Part shown: positions 8,148 through 16,912 of the stretch, one piece after another
Position numbering within the stretch: the first letter of the stretch is position 1
How the letters are laid out: each line of letters begins with the position of its first letter
Assembly (NCBI RefSeq): GCF_036226465.1
Contig: NZ_CP108476.1
Coordinates: 4,960,001 to 5,024,000, forward strand
Length of the DNA: 64,000 nt
Origin: Kitasatospora sp. NBC_01250
GTDB taxonomy: Bacteria > Actinomycetota > Actinomycetes > Streptomycetales > Streptomycetaceae
Direction: 5' to 3'
The notes under the pieces: generated by a model
What the model saw: the letters and a program-made list of their open reading frames with translations, nothing else
The model's database searches: none
What the model was told of the DNA's origin: nothing
Position numbers and translations under genes: made by a program

Positions 8148-9338
8148 TCAGCGGTAGGCCGACTCGCCGGTGATCGCCTCGCCCAGCACCAGGGTGTGGA
8201 TCTCGCTGGTCCCCTCGTAGGTCAGCACCGACTCCAGGTTGTTGGCGTGCCGCAGCACCGGGTAGTCCGTGGTGATCCCGTTGGCCCCCAGCACGGTCCG
8301 GGCGCTGCGCGCGATCGCCAGCGCGGAGCGCACGTTGTTGAGCTTGCCGAAGCTCACCTGAGCCGCCTTCGCGCGACCGGCCTCCTTCAGCCGCCCGATC
8401 CGCCAGGCGACCAGGTAGGCCTTCTCCAGCTCCACGGCCATCTCCACCAGCTTCTCCTGGGTGAGCTGGAAGCCGGCGATCGGACGGCCGAACTGGATGC
8501 GGCTCTTGGCGTACGACAGCGCGGCCTCGTAGCAGTCCCGGGCGGCGCCGACCGTGCCCCAGAGGATCCCGTAGCGGGCCTCGTTGAGGCAGGACAGCGG
8601 CCCGCGCAGCCCGACCACGCCGGGCAGCACCGCGTCGCCCGGCAGCAGCAGCTCCTCGAAGCTCAGCCCGCTGGTCACCGAGGCCCGCAGCGAGAGCTTG
8701 CCGGGCACGTCGGTGGCGGTGAACCCGGGGGTGTCGGTGGGCACCACGAAGCCGCGCACCCCCTCCTCGGTCTGCGCCCAGACGACGGCGACGTCCGCCA
8801 CGCTGCCGTTGGTGATCCACATCTTGCTGCCGGAGAGCACCCAGTCCGCGCCCTTGCGCCGGGCCGTGGTGCGCATGCCGGCCGGGTCGGAGCCGAAGTC
8901 CGGTTCGGTCAGCGCGAAGCAGCCGATCGCCCGTCCCGCCGCCAGCTCCGGCAGCCAGCGCTGCTTCTGCTCCTCGGAGCCGAAGGCGTGGATCGCCCGC
9001 ATCGCCAGCGAGCCCTGGACCGAGACGAAGCTGCGCAGCCCCGAGTCGGCGGCCTCCACCTCCATGCAGGCCACGCCGTACGCCACCGCCCCGGCCCCGG
9101 CGCAGCCGTAGCCCTCCAGGTGCATCCCGAGCAGGCCCAGCTCGCCCAGTGCGGGGGCCAGTTCGCGGGCCGGGAAGGTGCCGCGCTCGAACCACTCGGC
9201 GATGTGCGGGCGGATCCGGTCGTCGGTGAAGCGGCGGACGGTGTCGCGGATCAGCCGCTCCTCGTCGGTGAGCAGCTCGCCCACGGCGAGCAGGTCGAGC
9301 GGGTCGGCGGCGCCCGGACGGGCAGCGGTGGCGGACAT
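8148..9338 (-). CDS. Acyl-CoA dehydrogenase, glutaryl-CoA dehydrogenase-like
   Basis: 396 residues, usual family length. It oxidises a CoA thioester using FAD in the cytoplasm. The FAD/substrate block CFALTEPDFGSDP and the C-terminal catalytic glutamate in LTYEGTSEIHTL are present. The segment SGLRSFVSVQGSLAM resembles the substrate-arginine region of glutaryl-CoA dehydrogenases, so glutaryl-CoA to crotonyl-CoA plus CO2 is the best guess for its reaction. The ATG at 9338 has AGGAG 6 bases upstream. A TetR gene is divergent 123 bases away and is the likely regulator. Confidence 0.9.
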   Translation of the reverse strand: MSATAARPGAADPLDLLAVGELLTDEERLIRDTVRRFTDDRIRPHIAEWFERGTFPARELAPALGELGLLGMHLEGYGCAGAGAVAYGVACMEVEAADSGLRSFVSVQGSLAMRAIHAFGSEEQKQRWLPELAAGRAIGCFALTEPDFGSDPAGMRTTARRKGADWVLSGSKMWITNGSVADVAVVWAQTEEGVRGFVVPTDTPGFTATDVPGKLSLRASVTSGLSFEELLLPGDAVLPGVVGLRGPLSCLNEARYGILWGTVGAARDCYEAALSYAKSRIQFGRPIAGFQLTQEKLVEMAVELEKAYLVAWRIGRLKEAGRAKAAQVSFGKLNNVRSALAIARSARTVLGANGITTDYPVLRHANNLESVLTYEGTSEIHTLVLGEAITGESAYR

Positions 9339-9461
9339 GCGGCGCTCCTGGAGGGTTTCGCGGGTGGTGGCGAGGTTGCGCGGTGCCGGACCATCCGTAT
9401 CAGGCTTTACGCTGGCCGGAAAGCAGTCGCCGGGCGGTCCCTGGGAAGACGGTGGTGTGCA

Positions 9462-10145
9462 GTGACGGAATCCACGAACCACGCGCCGGGCCCGGCCCTG
9501 GACACCGCGGTCGACTCCACCGACGGCCGGGTCCAGAAGGGCAACGAGACGCGCCGCCTGGTGCTGGCCAGGGCGGTCTCGATCGCCTCGGTCGAGGGGC
9601 TCGGCGGGCTCTCGCTCGGGCGCCTGGCGAGCGAGCTGTCGCTGAGCAAGAGCGGGGTGTTCGCGCTCTTCGGCTCCAAGGAGGAGCTGCAGCTGGCCAC
9701 CGTGCGCGCCGCCCAGCGGATCTACCGGGACACCGTGATCGAGCCGGTGCGCCGGCTGCCGTCCGGGGTGGGGCAGGTGTGGGAGCTGGCGCTGCGCTGG
9801 CTGGAGTACTCGCGCGGGCGGGTCTTCGCGGGCGGGTGCTTCTTCTACGCGGTGGGCGCCGAGTTCGACGCCCAGCCGGGGCGGGTGCGCGACGTGCTGG
9901 CCGAGGGCAGCCTGCGCTGGCACCGCATCGTGCTGGACCTGCTCGAATCGGCCCGTGCGGCGGGGGAGTTGCACGCGGACGCCGATCTGGAGCAGCTCGC
10001 CTTCGAGATGATCAGCTTCCTGGAGTACGCCAACGCGATGTCCCTGCTGCACGAGGACGAGGCGCCGTACGCGCGGGCCCGGCGCGCGGTGCTGCTGCTG
10101 CTCCGCTCCGAGTCGGTCGACGGCTCGCTGCTGCCGGCGGCCTGA
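9462..10145 (+). CDS. TetR-family transcriptional regulator
   Basis: 227 residues. The N-terminal helix-turn-helix is seen at GLGGLSLGRLASELSLSKSG and FALFGSKEELQLATV, and the C-terminal ligand domain has GGCFFYAVGAEFD, a pattern of one TetR C-terminal family. The GTG at 9462 is used; its ribosome site is weak (GGTGGTG). It is divergent from the glutaryl-CoA dehydrogenase-like gene, so it probably represses that gene and itself in response to an acyl-CoA or related ligand (inference). Confidence 0.9.
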   Translation: MTESTNHAPGPALDTAVDSTDGRVQKGNETRRLVLARAVSIASVEGLGGLSLGRLASELSLSKSGVFALFGSKEELQLATVRAAQRIYRDTVIEPVRRLPSGVGQVWELALRWLEYSRGRVFAGGCFFYAVGAEFDAQPGRVRDVLAEGSLRWHRIVLDLLESARAAGELHADADLEQLAFEMISFLEYANAMSLLHEDEAPYARARRAVLLLLRSESVDGSLLPAA

Positions 10146-10189
10146 CCGCCCGCGCGGGGCACGGCAGGTCGGTCCGCACCCTAAAACTG

Positions 10190-10203
10190 ACCGAACGATC
10201 GTG
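10190..10203. promoter_or_regulatory. TetR-like palindrome upstream of the TIGR03086 gene
   Basis: ACCGAACGATCGTG contains the perfect 8-bp palindrome ACGATCGT (10195-10202), and GCTAAT right after it could be a -10 box. ACCGAACG-type half sites are common in TetR operators. It lies 66 bases before the 10269 start. Confidence 0.45.
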
Positions 10204-10268
10204 CTAATGTCCGCCGGGAGAGGTCACGCGTTCTTCCCACCGGCCACTAGCTGACGGAGGCACCACCA

Positions 10269-10895
10269 ATGACGACCCTGACGACCCGGCCGGTACTCGC
10301 GCCGCTGCACGCCGAAGCGCTCGCCCTGATCGCGCCGCTGGTGGCCGGGATCCGGGTCGACCGGCTCGATCTGCCCACCCCGTGCGCAGGCTGGCCGCTG
10401 CGCCGGCTGCTGGCGCACCTGATCGGCCAGCAGTACGGCTTCGCGGCCGCGGCCCGGGGTGACGGCGCGGACCTGGCGGTCTGGGCGGACCGGCCGGTGG
10501 CGGCCGGCCCGGGCGCTGCGCTGTCGGTGCTGGCGGGCTTCGCCGACTCGGCGACCGAACTGGTCGGGGCCTTCGCGGCCGCCGAGGCGCGCGGCGCGCT
10601 GTTCGCGCTGCCCCAGGTCCTGCCCGGTCACGGCTTCCCGGCCGCCCAGGCGATCGGGTTCCACCTGCTCGACACCCTGGTGCACGGCTGGGACCTGGCG
10701 GCCACCCTCGGGGTGCCGTTCGACTGCCCGCCGGAGCTGGCCGAGCTGACCCTGCGGATCGCCGAGCAGGTCCCGTCCGACGCCGGGTCCCGCGGCCCCG
10801 GGCACGCCTTCGCGCCCGTGCGGCCGGGCGGGGCGGGTGCGCCCTTCGACGGCGCACTGCTGCTGCTCGGCCGCGATCCGCACTGGCGGCCGTAG
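10269..10895 (+). CDS. TIGR03086-type metal-binding (DinB/MDMPI-like) protein
   Basis: 208 residues. The N-terminal part has the four-helix DinB/maleylpyruvate-isomerase-like pattern: LDLPTPCAGWPLRRLLAHLIGQQ, then GFHLLDTLVHGWDLA, whose histidines are the usual metal ligands. Proteins of this type are mycothiol-dependent enzymes or close relatives; the substrate is unknown. GGAGG lies 8 bases before the ATG. A palindrome sits in its promoter region and a bidirectional terminator follows. Confidence 0.88.
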   Translation: MTTLTTRPVLAPLHAEALALIAPLVAGIRVDRLDLPTPCAGWPLRRLLAHLIGQQYGFAAAARGDGADLAVWADRPVAAGPGAALSVLAGFADSATELVGAFAAAEARGALFALPQVLPGHGFPAAQAIGFHLLDTLVHGWDLAATLGVPFDCPPELAELTLRIAEQVPSDAGSRGPGHAFAPVRPGGAGAPFDGALLLLGRDPHWRP

Positions 10896-10922
10896 CGATC
10901 TCCGGCGATCCCCGGGGCACGA

Positions 10923-10959
10923 CGCGGGGCCGGCACCCGCCCCGGGTGCCGGCCCCGCG
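10923..10959. terminator. Bidirectional hairpin between converging genes
   Basis: A perfect 17-bp stem (10923-10939 and 10943-10959) with a 3-base loop sits between the ends of the TIGR03086 gene and the DUF5302 gene. Confidence 0.85.
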
Positions 10960-10971
10960 AACCCCGGGGGG

Positions 10972-11193
10972 TCAGCCGCTCTTGCGGCGGAAGGTGCGCT
11001 TGCCGCCGGCGGCGCTGTGCGCGCCGTGGACCTTGGACTCGTTGCCGGGGCCGCCGGCGGCCCCGTCCGTCTTCACACCGTGCTTGCGCTGCAGTGCGGC
11101 GAGGAACTTCGCCTTCACATCGTCCTGGTCGGCCGCGGCGGTGGGCTCGGGGTTCTCCTCGCTTGCCACGGATGCTGCGTCGCTGCTGCTCAT
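10972..11193 (-). CDS. DUF5302 family small protein
   Basis: 73 residues. The C-terminus has the DUF5302 pattern: [16 protein letters not shown], then [20 protein letters not shown]. The acidic Ser/Ala-rich N-terminus looks disordered. Function is unknown; the family is confined to actinobacteria. The ATG at 11193 has a perfect AGGAGG 5 bases upstream, which rules out the longer open frame. Confidence 0.9.
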   Translation of the reverse strand: MSSSDAASVASEENPEPTAAADQDDVKAKFLAALQRKHGVKTDGAAGGPGNESKVHGAHSAAGGKRTFRRKSG

Positions 11194-11266
11194 ACGGACC
11201 TCCTGGACGGGTTGGTGCATGGTCGTGCCGCCTGCCACTGTGTCACGCCCGGCGGCCGACGCGCCG

Positions 11267-11386
11267 TCAGTTCCGGCGTCCGTCGGGCGCGCGGTCGCGC
11301 CAGTTCGGGCCGCCGATGAAGAAGAGCAGCGCCATGGTCGGAAACACGAACGAAGCCACGGTCAGCACGATCGCCTGCCACCACAT
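11267..11386 (-). CDS. 39-residue single-pass membrane peptide
   Basis: The peptide starts [20 protein letters not shown], one hydrophobic helix, then ends in a hydrophilic tail [19 protein letters not shown] lies 6 bases before the ATG. It is too short for usual gene calls, but codon use matches the neighbours. It lies 73 bases upstream of the DUF5302 gene on the same strand. Function unknown. Confidence 0.7.
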   Translation of the reverse strand: MWWQAIVLTVASFVFPTMALLFFIGGPNWRDRAPDGRRN

Positions 11387-11526
11387 GCCAGTCTCCGCCT
11401 CTGTCGTACCGATATGCCCGATATGTGACGCTAGGTGAAAAGTGGGGCCCCTGCCACCGCACCTCGTTCGGGCGAACCCGTGCCGAGGACTGTCCGCCGG
11501 GTGCCCCGGCGCCGCACACTGGCGGC

Positions 11527-12348
11527 ATGCAGGTACGACTGGCCGGTGAGCCGGGGCAACCGGGCCACCAGAACGAGGACTTCGCCGCGGGCACCCCCGA
11601 GGCCCTGGTGCTGCTCGACGGGTCGGGCTCGCCCGCGGGCATGGAGTCGGGCTGCCGGCACGGCACCGCCTGGTACGTCCGCCGGCTGGGCGTGCACCTG
11701 CTCGCCCGGCTGACCGACCGGCCGGACCGCAGCATCGCCGAGTGCCTGGCCGACGCCCTCGCGGAGACCGCCGCGCTGCACGGCGCCCGCTGCGACCTGG
11801 CGCATCCCGGCACCCCGGCCGCCTCCGTGGTCGCGGCCCGGCTGCACGGCGCCTCGCTGGAGTACCTGGTGCTCGGCGACGCGCTGCTGCTGCTGGAGCC
11901 GCGCGACGGGCCGGTGCGGGTGGTCGGCGACAACCAGCCGTACCCGGCCGGGCAGGAACTGCGCCGGGCGCTGCACGCGGCCGAGCCGGGCAGCGACGAG
12001 CGCGCCGCGCTGCGGCTGCGGTACGCGCTGGCGGTGCGCGCGGTGCGCAACACCGGGAACGGGCCGTGGATCGCCGCCGCCAGCCCGAAGGCCGCCGCCC
12101 GGGCCGAGACGGGCTTCGTCAAGCTGACCGCCCTGCGCTCGCTGGGCGCCGTCACGGGCGGGGCGGCCCGGTACGCCGTGCCGTTCGCGCTCGGCGACTG
12201 GCCCGCGGCGCTGCGGCTGCTGGCCGAGGCCGGTCCGGCCGCGCTGATCGCCCGGGTGCGCGAGGCCGAGGCACTGGACCCGCGCTGCGAGCGCTGGCCG
12301 CGCGACCCGGCCCGCGAGGACGCCACCGCGCTCTACGCGCTGATCTGA
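11527..12348 (+). CDS. PP2C-like serine/threonine phosphatase domain protein
   Basis: 273 residues. It begins GEPGQPGHQNEDFA and has LLDGSGSP in place of the usual DGMGG block, ending EDATALYALI, where the acidic pair matches the last metal site of PP2C enzymes. The middle motifs are weak, so it may be a divergent phosphatase or a non-catalytic relative. The ATG at 11527 is chosen because the protein begins directly with the PP2C fold there. Confidence 0.75.
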   Translation: MQVRLAGEPGQPGHQNEDFAAGTPEALVLLDGSGSPAGMESGCRHGTAWYVRRLGVHLLARLTDRPDRSIAECLADALAETAALHGARCDLAHPGTPAASVVAARLHGASLEYLVLGDALLLLEPRDGPVRVVGDNQPYPAGQELRRALHAAEPGSDERAALRLRYALAVRAVRNTGNGPWIAAASPKAAARAETGFVKLTALRSLGAVTGGAARYAVPFALGDWPAALRLLAEAGPAALIARVREAEALDPRCERWPRDPAREDATALYALI

Positions 12349-12379
12349 CCGCTCTCGACCAGCCGCACCGCCGGGCCGG

Positions 12380-13072
12380 TCACCACGGGATCTTCCGCCG
12401 GTCGCGGAAGAAGCCGCCGGTCGGGCCGCCGCCGGGCAGGGTGGCGGCCCAGACCACGCCGGCCGCCCCCTCGGCGACCGGGCGGCCGCCGCCCCCGCCC
12501 ATGTCGGTGTCGACCCAGCCCGGGCAGACCGCGTTCACCAGGATCCGGTCGTGGCGCAGGTCGCGCGCGAGCATCAGGGTCAGCCCGTTCAGCGCCAGCT
12601 TGGTGATCGAGTAGGCCGGGGTGCCCGCGCCCAGGTCGTCGATCGCACCGGCGCCACTGGAGACGTTGACGATCCGCGCCTGCCGGGAGGCGCGCAGCAG
12701 CGGGAGCAGCGCCTGGACCAACTGCCAGGGCCCGTACACGTTCGTCTCGGCGGCCTCGCGCACCTGGTGCAGGTCGGCGGTCGAGACCCGCTGCCAGGTG
12801 TCGTAGCCGATCGCCGCGTTGTTGACCAGCACGTCCAGCCGGCCGTACCGGTCGGCGAGGTGCTCGGCCAGCGCGGTGGCGTCCGTGACGCTGGTGACGT
12901 CCAGCCGGTGGGCCTCGACCCCGGCGCCCAGCTTGCGCGCGGCGGCCTCGCCCTTGGCGGCGTCCCGGGCGGTCAGCACCACCCGGTGGCCCAGCGCGGC
13001 CAGTTGGCGGCAGGTCTCCAGGCCGATGCCGCGGTTTCCGCCGGTGACCACGGCCACGGGTGCGTCGCTCAT
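12380..13072 (-). CDS. Short-chain dehydrogenase/reductase
   Basis: 230 residues, classical SDR. The cofactor motif TGGNRGIG is at about 10-17, NNAAIGY in the middle, NVSSGAG carries the catalytic Ser, and YSITK gives the Tyr and Lys. The C-terminal VNAVCPGWVDTDMGG fits. It is most like the carbonyl-reductase type of SDR; the substrate is unknown. The start ATG at 13072 follows directly before VAVVTGG, as usual. Confidence 0.92.
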   Translation of the reverse strand: MSDAPVAVVTGGNRGIGLETCRQLAALGHRVVLTARDAAKGEAAARKLGAGVEAHRLDVTSVTDATALAEHLADRYGRLDVLVNNAAIGYDTWQRVSTADLHQVREAAETNVYGPWQLVQALLPLLRASRQARIVNVSSGAGAIDDLGAGTPAYSITKLALNGLTLMLARDLRHDRILVNAVCPGWVDTDMGGGGGRPVAEGAAGVVWAATLPGGGPTGGFFRDRRKIPW

Positions 13073-13108
13073 GCTCCCAGAGTGGATCACCACCGGGCGG
13101 CTGTCCAG

Positions 13109-13132
13109 CGTCAATTGAGGCTACGTCAGTTG
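13109..13132. promoter_or_regulatory. Direct repeat upstream of the SDR gene
   Basis: CGTCAATTG (13109-13117) and CGTCAGTTG (13124-13132) repeat 15 bases apart; on the minus strand they include TTGACG, which may be a -35 box. Candidate operator; no regulator is adjacent. Confidence 0.35.
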
Positions 13133-13158
13133 CATCGGGGCCCTGGTCGATCTGCGTC

Positions 13159-13180
13159 CTAGTGCCTGACGCGGCACTAG
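13159..13180. repeat. CTAGTGC inverted repeat over the LLM gene stop; 16-mer repeated at 54388
   Basis: CTAGTGC and GCACTAG arms flank an 8-base loop and overlap the stop codon at 13177. The 16 bases at 13165-13180 recur exactly, inverted, at 54388-54403 (CTAGTGCCGCGTCAGG). It could act as a terminator or be a remnant of an insertion-sequence end. Confidence 0.55.
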
Positions 13181-14058
13181 CCGATCTGCGCCAGCCGGGG
13201 CAGCAGGTGCTCGGCGATCTCCTCGGCGAACTCCACCGGGTTGCGGCCCGCCTCCGGCACCACCTGCAGCTCGGTGACGCCCAGCTTCGCCAGTTGCTCC
13301 GCCTCGCCGAGGAAGGCGTCCAGCTCGCCCAGCACCGGACGGCGGCTGCACATCACGGTCTTCTCGATCGCCTCGTAGTCGCGGCCCGCGTCCGCGCAGT
13401 GCGCCCGCAGCACGTCCAGCTTGTGGGCGACCTCCGCGACGCCGGTGCCGAACAGGTTGCACGCGTCGCCGTACCGGGCGACCAGCCGCAGCGTCTTCTT
13501 CTCGCCGCTGCCGCCGATGACGATCGGCGGGCGCGGGCTGCGCAGCGGGCGCGGCACGCAGAGCGTCTCGGCCAGCTGGTAGTGCCGGCCCTGGTACGGG
13601 CCGTCGTCGTCGCTCCACATCTGCAGGCAGATCTGCAGCGTCTCCTCCAGCCGCTCGAAGCGCTCGCTCATCGGCACCACCGGCACCCCGAGGGCCCGCT
13701 GCTCCCGCTCGTACCAGGAGGCCCCGAGGCCCAGCTGCGCCCGGCCGCCGGAGAGCACGTCCAGGGTGGTGACGATCTTCGCCAGCAGGCCCGGGTAGCG
13801 GTACATCACGCCGGTGACCATCAGGTTGAGCTGCATCCGCTCGGTGACCGCGGCGACGTAGCCGAGGGTGGTGTAGCCCTCCAGCATCGGCTCGGTGGCC
13901 ACCGAGTGCGGCGTCTCCATCTGGAAGTAGTGGTCCATCACGGTGAACCGGGCGACCCCCGCCTGCTCGGCGATCCGGGCGGTGCGCGCGAGGGTCGGGG
14001 CGATCAGCGCCGGGTCCTCGGGGGTGGTGTACTTCCAGTAGTGCAGGCCGAGCTTCAT
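13177..14058 (-). CDS. LLM-class F420-dependent oxidoreductase (TIGR03560-like)
   Basis: 293 residues, luciferase-like barrel. It opens MKLGLHYWKY and contains RFTVMDHYFQ, LMVTGVMYRYPGLLAK and GGRAQLGLGASW, the pattern of the TIGR03560 group, which uses deazaflavin F420. Substrate unknown. The start follows an upstream gene on the same strand (14105-14587) by 46 bases. Confidence 0.9.
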   Translation of the reverse strand: MKLGLHYWKYTTPEDPALIAPTLARTARIAEQAGVARFTVMDHYFQMETPHSVATEPMLEGYTTLGYVAAVTERMQLNLMVTGVMYRYPGLLAKIVTTLDVLSGGRAQLGLGASWYEREQRALGVPVVPMSERFERLEETLQICLQMWSDDDGPYQGRHYQLAETLCVPRPLRSPRPPIVIGGSGEKKTLRLVARYGDACNLFGTGVAEVAHKLDVLRAHCADAGRDYEAIEKTVMCSRRPVLGELDAFLGEAEQLAKLGVTELQVVPEAGRNPVEFAEEIAEHLLPRLAQIG

Positions 14059-14104
14059 GTCGGTGCCCCCAATAGGGTCGGGTGAATGGTCAGCGGGCTC
14101 GACG

Positions 14105-14587
14105 CTATCGTGCCTGACGGAAGGTCAGATGCCATGACCCGCACAGTTCGTGGCGCACCATGTCGTCGGCGATCGGTCCGTTGGCCGGCGTCCGGAACCA
14201 CCACCAGGCGCGGCCGGCCAGCTCCAGCTGCGCGACCTGCGCCATCCGCCGGCCGTCGTCGACCACGGTGAACGAGCGGTAGCGGTCGTCGGCCTGCTGG
14301 ACGGCGAGCTGCTCCAGTCGTGCGCGCAGCTGCGGGGGGAGCTTGACGAGCGCCGTGGCCAGGTGGTCCCGCAGGAAGAGGGCACCGGCCAGGTCGTAGG
14401 CGTTCCACGCGTCGCGGTCGAAGGGCGGCAGCGCACGGTCGGCGTCGATCCGCGCGACCTGCTCGCCCCAGGCGGCGGCCAGCTCGACGGCATCCAACTC
14501 GGCACCGACCCCGAACGGCACCCGGTGCGCGGCGAGCTGCGCCAACTCGTCCTCGGTGAACTGGGATCGTAGCTGCGCTTGGGCCAT
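14105..14587 (-). CDS. Hypothetical protein, family not recognised
   Basis: 160 residues with a regular, probably mixed alpha/beta make-up and no signal or membrane segment. Visible features are FTEDELAQLAAHRVPFG near the N-terminus and a Trp-rich AGRAWWWFRTP towards the C-terminus. GGGAGG lies 10 bases before the ATG. It is followed after 46 bases by the F420-dependent oxidoreductase on the same strand and may be co-transcribed. Confidence 0.75.
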   Translation of the reverse strand: MAQAQLRSQFTEDELAQLAAHRVPFGVGAELDAVELAAAWGEQVARIDADRALPPFDRDAWNAYDLAGALFLRDHLATALVKLPPQLRARLEQLAVQQADDRYRSFTVVDDGRRMAQVAQLELAGRAWWWFRTPANGPIADDMVRHELCGSWHLTFRQAR

Positions 14588-14809
14588 CGACGGGTCGCCT
14601 CCCGAGTTGAATCGGACGCTCAGCTAGGAGGACGAGCAGCGATTCCGTTTAGTTCGCGCCTTGAGCCCGACTTGAGCCTTGGCTGCTCCAAAGGTCTTCG
14701 GGCGGACCCGCGTCGCCGGGCAGGGTCATGGCGGAGAGCAGTGTCGGCGCACTTGACCGCATCGATCTGCTGTCAGTGTTCTGGACCGGACTGAAGGAGC
14801 GAGAGTTTG

Positions 14810-15022
14810 ATGAAGAAGGCAGCGCGGACGCCGGCTGCGCAGGCGCAGCCGGCGGTTCCCGGCGAGAAGCTCATGTGGGCGTCGATGGTCGGCTGCCTGG
14901 CAGCCGCACTCGCCGCCCCGCTGTTCGGGGACGACCCGACGGGCGTGGTGATTCCCGTGCTGATGGCGACATCCATCGGCGGACGCCTCGCCTGGTTCCG
15001 GAGGCAGCGGGGGCAGGCGTAG
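14810..15022 (+). CDS. 70-residue small membrane protein
   Basis: A basic N-terminus (MKKAARTPAAQ) is followed by two hydrophobic segments and a basic end FRRQRGQA, so probably two membrane helices with both ends inside. A GGAG lies 10 bases upstream; a TTG three bases earlier could also start it. The base composition of the upstream 220 bases is less GC-biased than the surrounding genes. Function unknown. Confidence 0.6.
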   Translation: MKKAARTPAAQAQPAVPGEKLMWASMVGCLAAALAAPLFGDDPTGVVIPVLMATSIGGRLAWFRRQRGQA

Positions 15023-15117
15023 GCCTGGGATCTGCGGCAGGCCGTCGGTCCCAGGCTCATCCGGGTAAGGACGGTACCCCCGAGCTCGGTGCCGCCGCGG
15101 GCGGCGGCTCGGTGCGG

Positions 15118-16074
15118 TCAGCCCGCGCCGGCCGGGATGGTGCCCAGGCGGCCGGCCTGGAAGTCCTCCATGGCCTGCTGCAGTTCGCGGTGGCTGTTCA
15201 TCACGAACGGGCCGTAGTGGGCGACCGGTTCGCGGATCGGCTGGCCGCCGAGCAGCACCACCTCGAAGTTGGCGCTCCGGGAGTCCTGGGTCTCGTCCGC
15301 CCGGATGGTGAGGGAGTCGCCCTCGCCGAAGACGACGGCCTGGCCCAGGTGGAACGGGCGCCGCTCCTCGCCGGCCGAGCCGCTGCCCGCGAGGCCGTAG
15401 GCCAGGCCGTTGAAGTCGGGGCGCCAGGGCAGGGTGACCTCGGCGCCGGGGTTCACGGACACGTGGATCATCGTGATCGGGGTGTGGGTGGCACCGGGGC
15501 CCTGGTGGCCCGCGATGTCGCCGGCGATGAGCCGCACCAGCGCGCCGCCGTCGGGCGAGGCGAGCAGCTTCACGCTGCTGCCGCGGATGTCCTGGTACTT
15601 GGGCGCGATCATCTTGTCCGCGGCGGGCAGGTTCACCCACAGCTGCAGCCCGTGGAACAGGCCGCCGGACATCACCAGCGACTCCGGCGGGGCCTCGATG
15701 TGCAGCAGGCCGGAGCCGGCCGTCATCCACTGGGTGTCGCCGTCGGTGATGACGCCGCCACCGCCGTGCGAGTCCTGGTGCACGAAGGTCCCGTCGATCA
15801 GGTACGTGACGGTCTCGAAGCCGCGGTGCGGGTGCCAGGGGGTCCCCTTCGGCTCGCCGGCCGCGTAGTCCACCTCGCCCATCTGGTCCATCATGATGAA
15901 CGGGTCCAGGTACTTCTGGTTGATCTTGGCGAAGGCCCGGCGGACCGGGAAGCCCTCGCCCTCGAAGCCGCTGAGCGCGGTCGACACGGCCAGCACGGGC
16001 CGCGGCCGGGCGCCTTCGGCGGGGGATGCGATGCGCGGCAGAACAAGCGGGTTCTCGACGGTCACGGCTGGCAT
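15118..16074 (-). CDS. Pirin-family bicupin protein
   Basis: 318 residues. The N-terminal cupin has the pirin metal site: His81 and His83 in HPHRGFE, then His125 and Glu127 in GSGLLHIEAP. A second cupin follows. Pirins act as quercetinases or redox-sensitive regulators; which applies here is unknown. AAGGAGG lies 6 bases before the ATG. Two MarR-like palindromes lie 45-81 bases upstream, pointing to repression by a MarR protein encoded elsewhere. Confidence 0.93.
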   Translation of the reverse strand: MPAVTVENPLVLPRIASPAEGARPRPVLAVSTALSGFEGEGFPVRRAFAKINQKYLDPFIMMDQMGEVDYAAGEPKGTPWHPHRGFETVTYLIDGTFVHQDSHGGGGVITDGDTQWMTAGSGLLHIEAPPESLVMSGGLFHGLQLWVNLPAADKMIAPKYQDIRGSSVKLLASPDGGALVRLIAGDIAGHQGPGATHTPITMIHVSVNPGAEVTLPWRPDFNGLAYGLAGSGSAGEERRPFHLGQAVVFGEGDSLTIRADETQDSRSANFEVVLLGGQPIREPVAHYGPFVMNSHRELQQAMEDFQAGRLGTIPAGAG

Positions 16075-16118
16075 GTCGGCCTCCTTCTGAGGTGCTCGGG
16101 CCTACCTCTGCGAGGTTA

Positions 16119-16155
16119 GTTCAATGCTCAACAAGAAGCAAGTTGAACGTTCAAC
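16119..16155. promoter_or_regulatory. Two MarR-like operators upstream of pirin
   Basis: GTTGAACGTTCAAC (16142-16155) is a perfect 14-bp palindrome. A second, imperfect copy, GTTCAATGCTCAAC (16119-16132), lies 23 bases away on the pirin side. TTGAAC/GTTCAA half sites are typical of MarR-family operators. Confidence 0.65.
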
Positions 16156-16210
16156 CATGATGGGCGGGTCGGCCGGGACGAGTCCCGGCGGGAGCCGGGC
16201 GCGGGGTGGG

Positions 16211-16747
16211 TCAGCCGTACATCCGCCGCATGGTGAAGTCGACCATCTGCTCCACGGCCTTGGCGTCGAACACCATCCGGTGCTCGCCCTCCATGTCCAG
16301 GGCGAAGCCGTAGCCGGTCGGCAGCAGGTCCAGCACCTCGGCGCCGGAGACGGTGAAGTGCTTGGAGTCCTTGCCCGCGTACCGGCGCAGCTCCTTGAGC
16401 GAGCTGAACATCGGGATCACCGGCGTCGGCGTGTTGTGCAGGGCCAGGAAGCCGGGGCGGTCGCCGCGCGGGCAGTGCACCTTCGAGGTGATGAAGATCG
16501 CCTGGAAGTCCTCCACCGGCATCGAGCCGGTGGTGAAGGCGCGCACGGCGTCCGCGAGCGAGGGCGGCGAGGGCTCGGGGTAGAGCGACTGACCGGCGGC
16601 CTGCGGCTGCTCGCCGTACCCTCCGGCTCCGCCGGCCTGCGCGCCGTAGCCCTGCTGCCCGTAGCCGCCGCCCATGCCCTGCTGCCCCGCCTGCTGGTAG
16701 GGGTCGCCGGGGTAGCCGCCGTTCGCGCTCTGCTCGTAGCCGTACAC
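16211..16747 (-). CDS. SseB-family protein with low-complexity N-terminus
   Basis: 178 residues. Residues 1 to about 60 are rich in Gly, Gln and Tyr (GYGQQGYGAQAGG) and are likely disordered. From about 65 on there is an SseB domain: LADAVRAFTTGSMPVEDFQAIF, a Pro-rich strand IPMFSSLKEL, and GYGFALDMEGEHRMVF. Function in actinobacteria is not established. The GTG at 16747 is the only in-frame start that includes the whole low-complexity part; a start further in cannot be excluded. Confidence 0.85.
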   Translation of the reverse strand: MYGYEQSANGGYPGDPYQQAGQQGMGGGYGQQGYGAQAGGAGGYGEQPQAAGQSLYPEPSPPSLADAVRAFTTGSMPVEDFQAIFITSKVHCPRGDRPGFLALHNTPTPVIPMFSSLKELRRYAGKDSKHFTVSGAEVLDLLPTGYGFALDMEGEHRMVFDAKAVEQMVDFTMRRMYG

Positions 16748-16912
16748 ACGGACAGGCTAGCGAACCGGGCCCGCCCCGCGGGGCGGTCGGATCGGACAAC
16801 GTGCGGTGGGATGGTCCTGTCGGGAACTGACGGCGCGTGGGTCCGGTGGGGGAGTACCGCCCTGGACGTGACTACGTTCACGCCGGATTAACGGTGAAAG
16901 GCTTGAAGAAGT

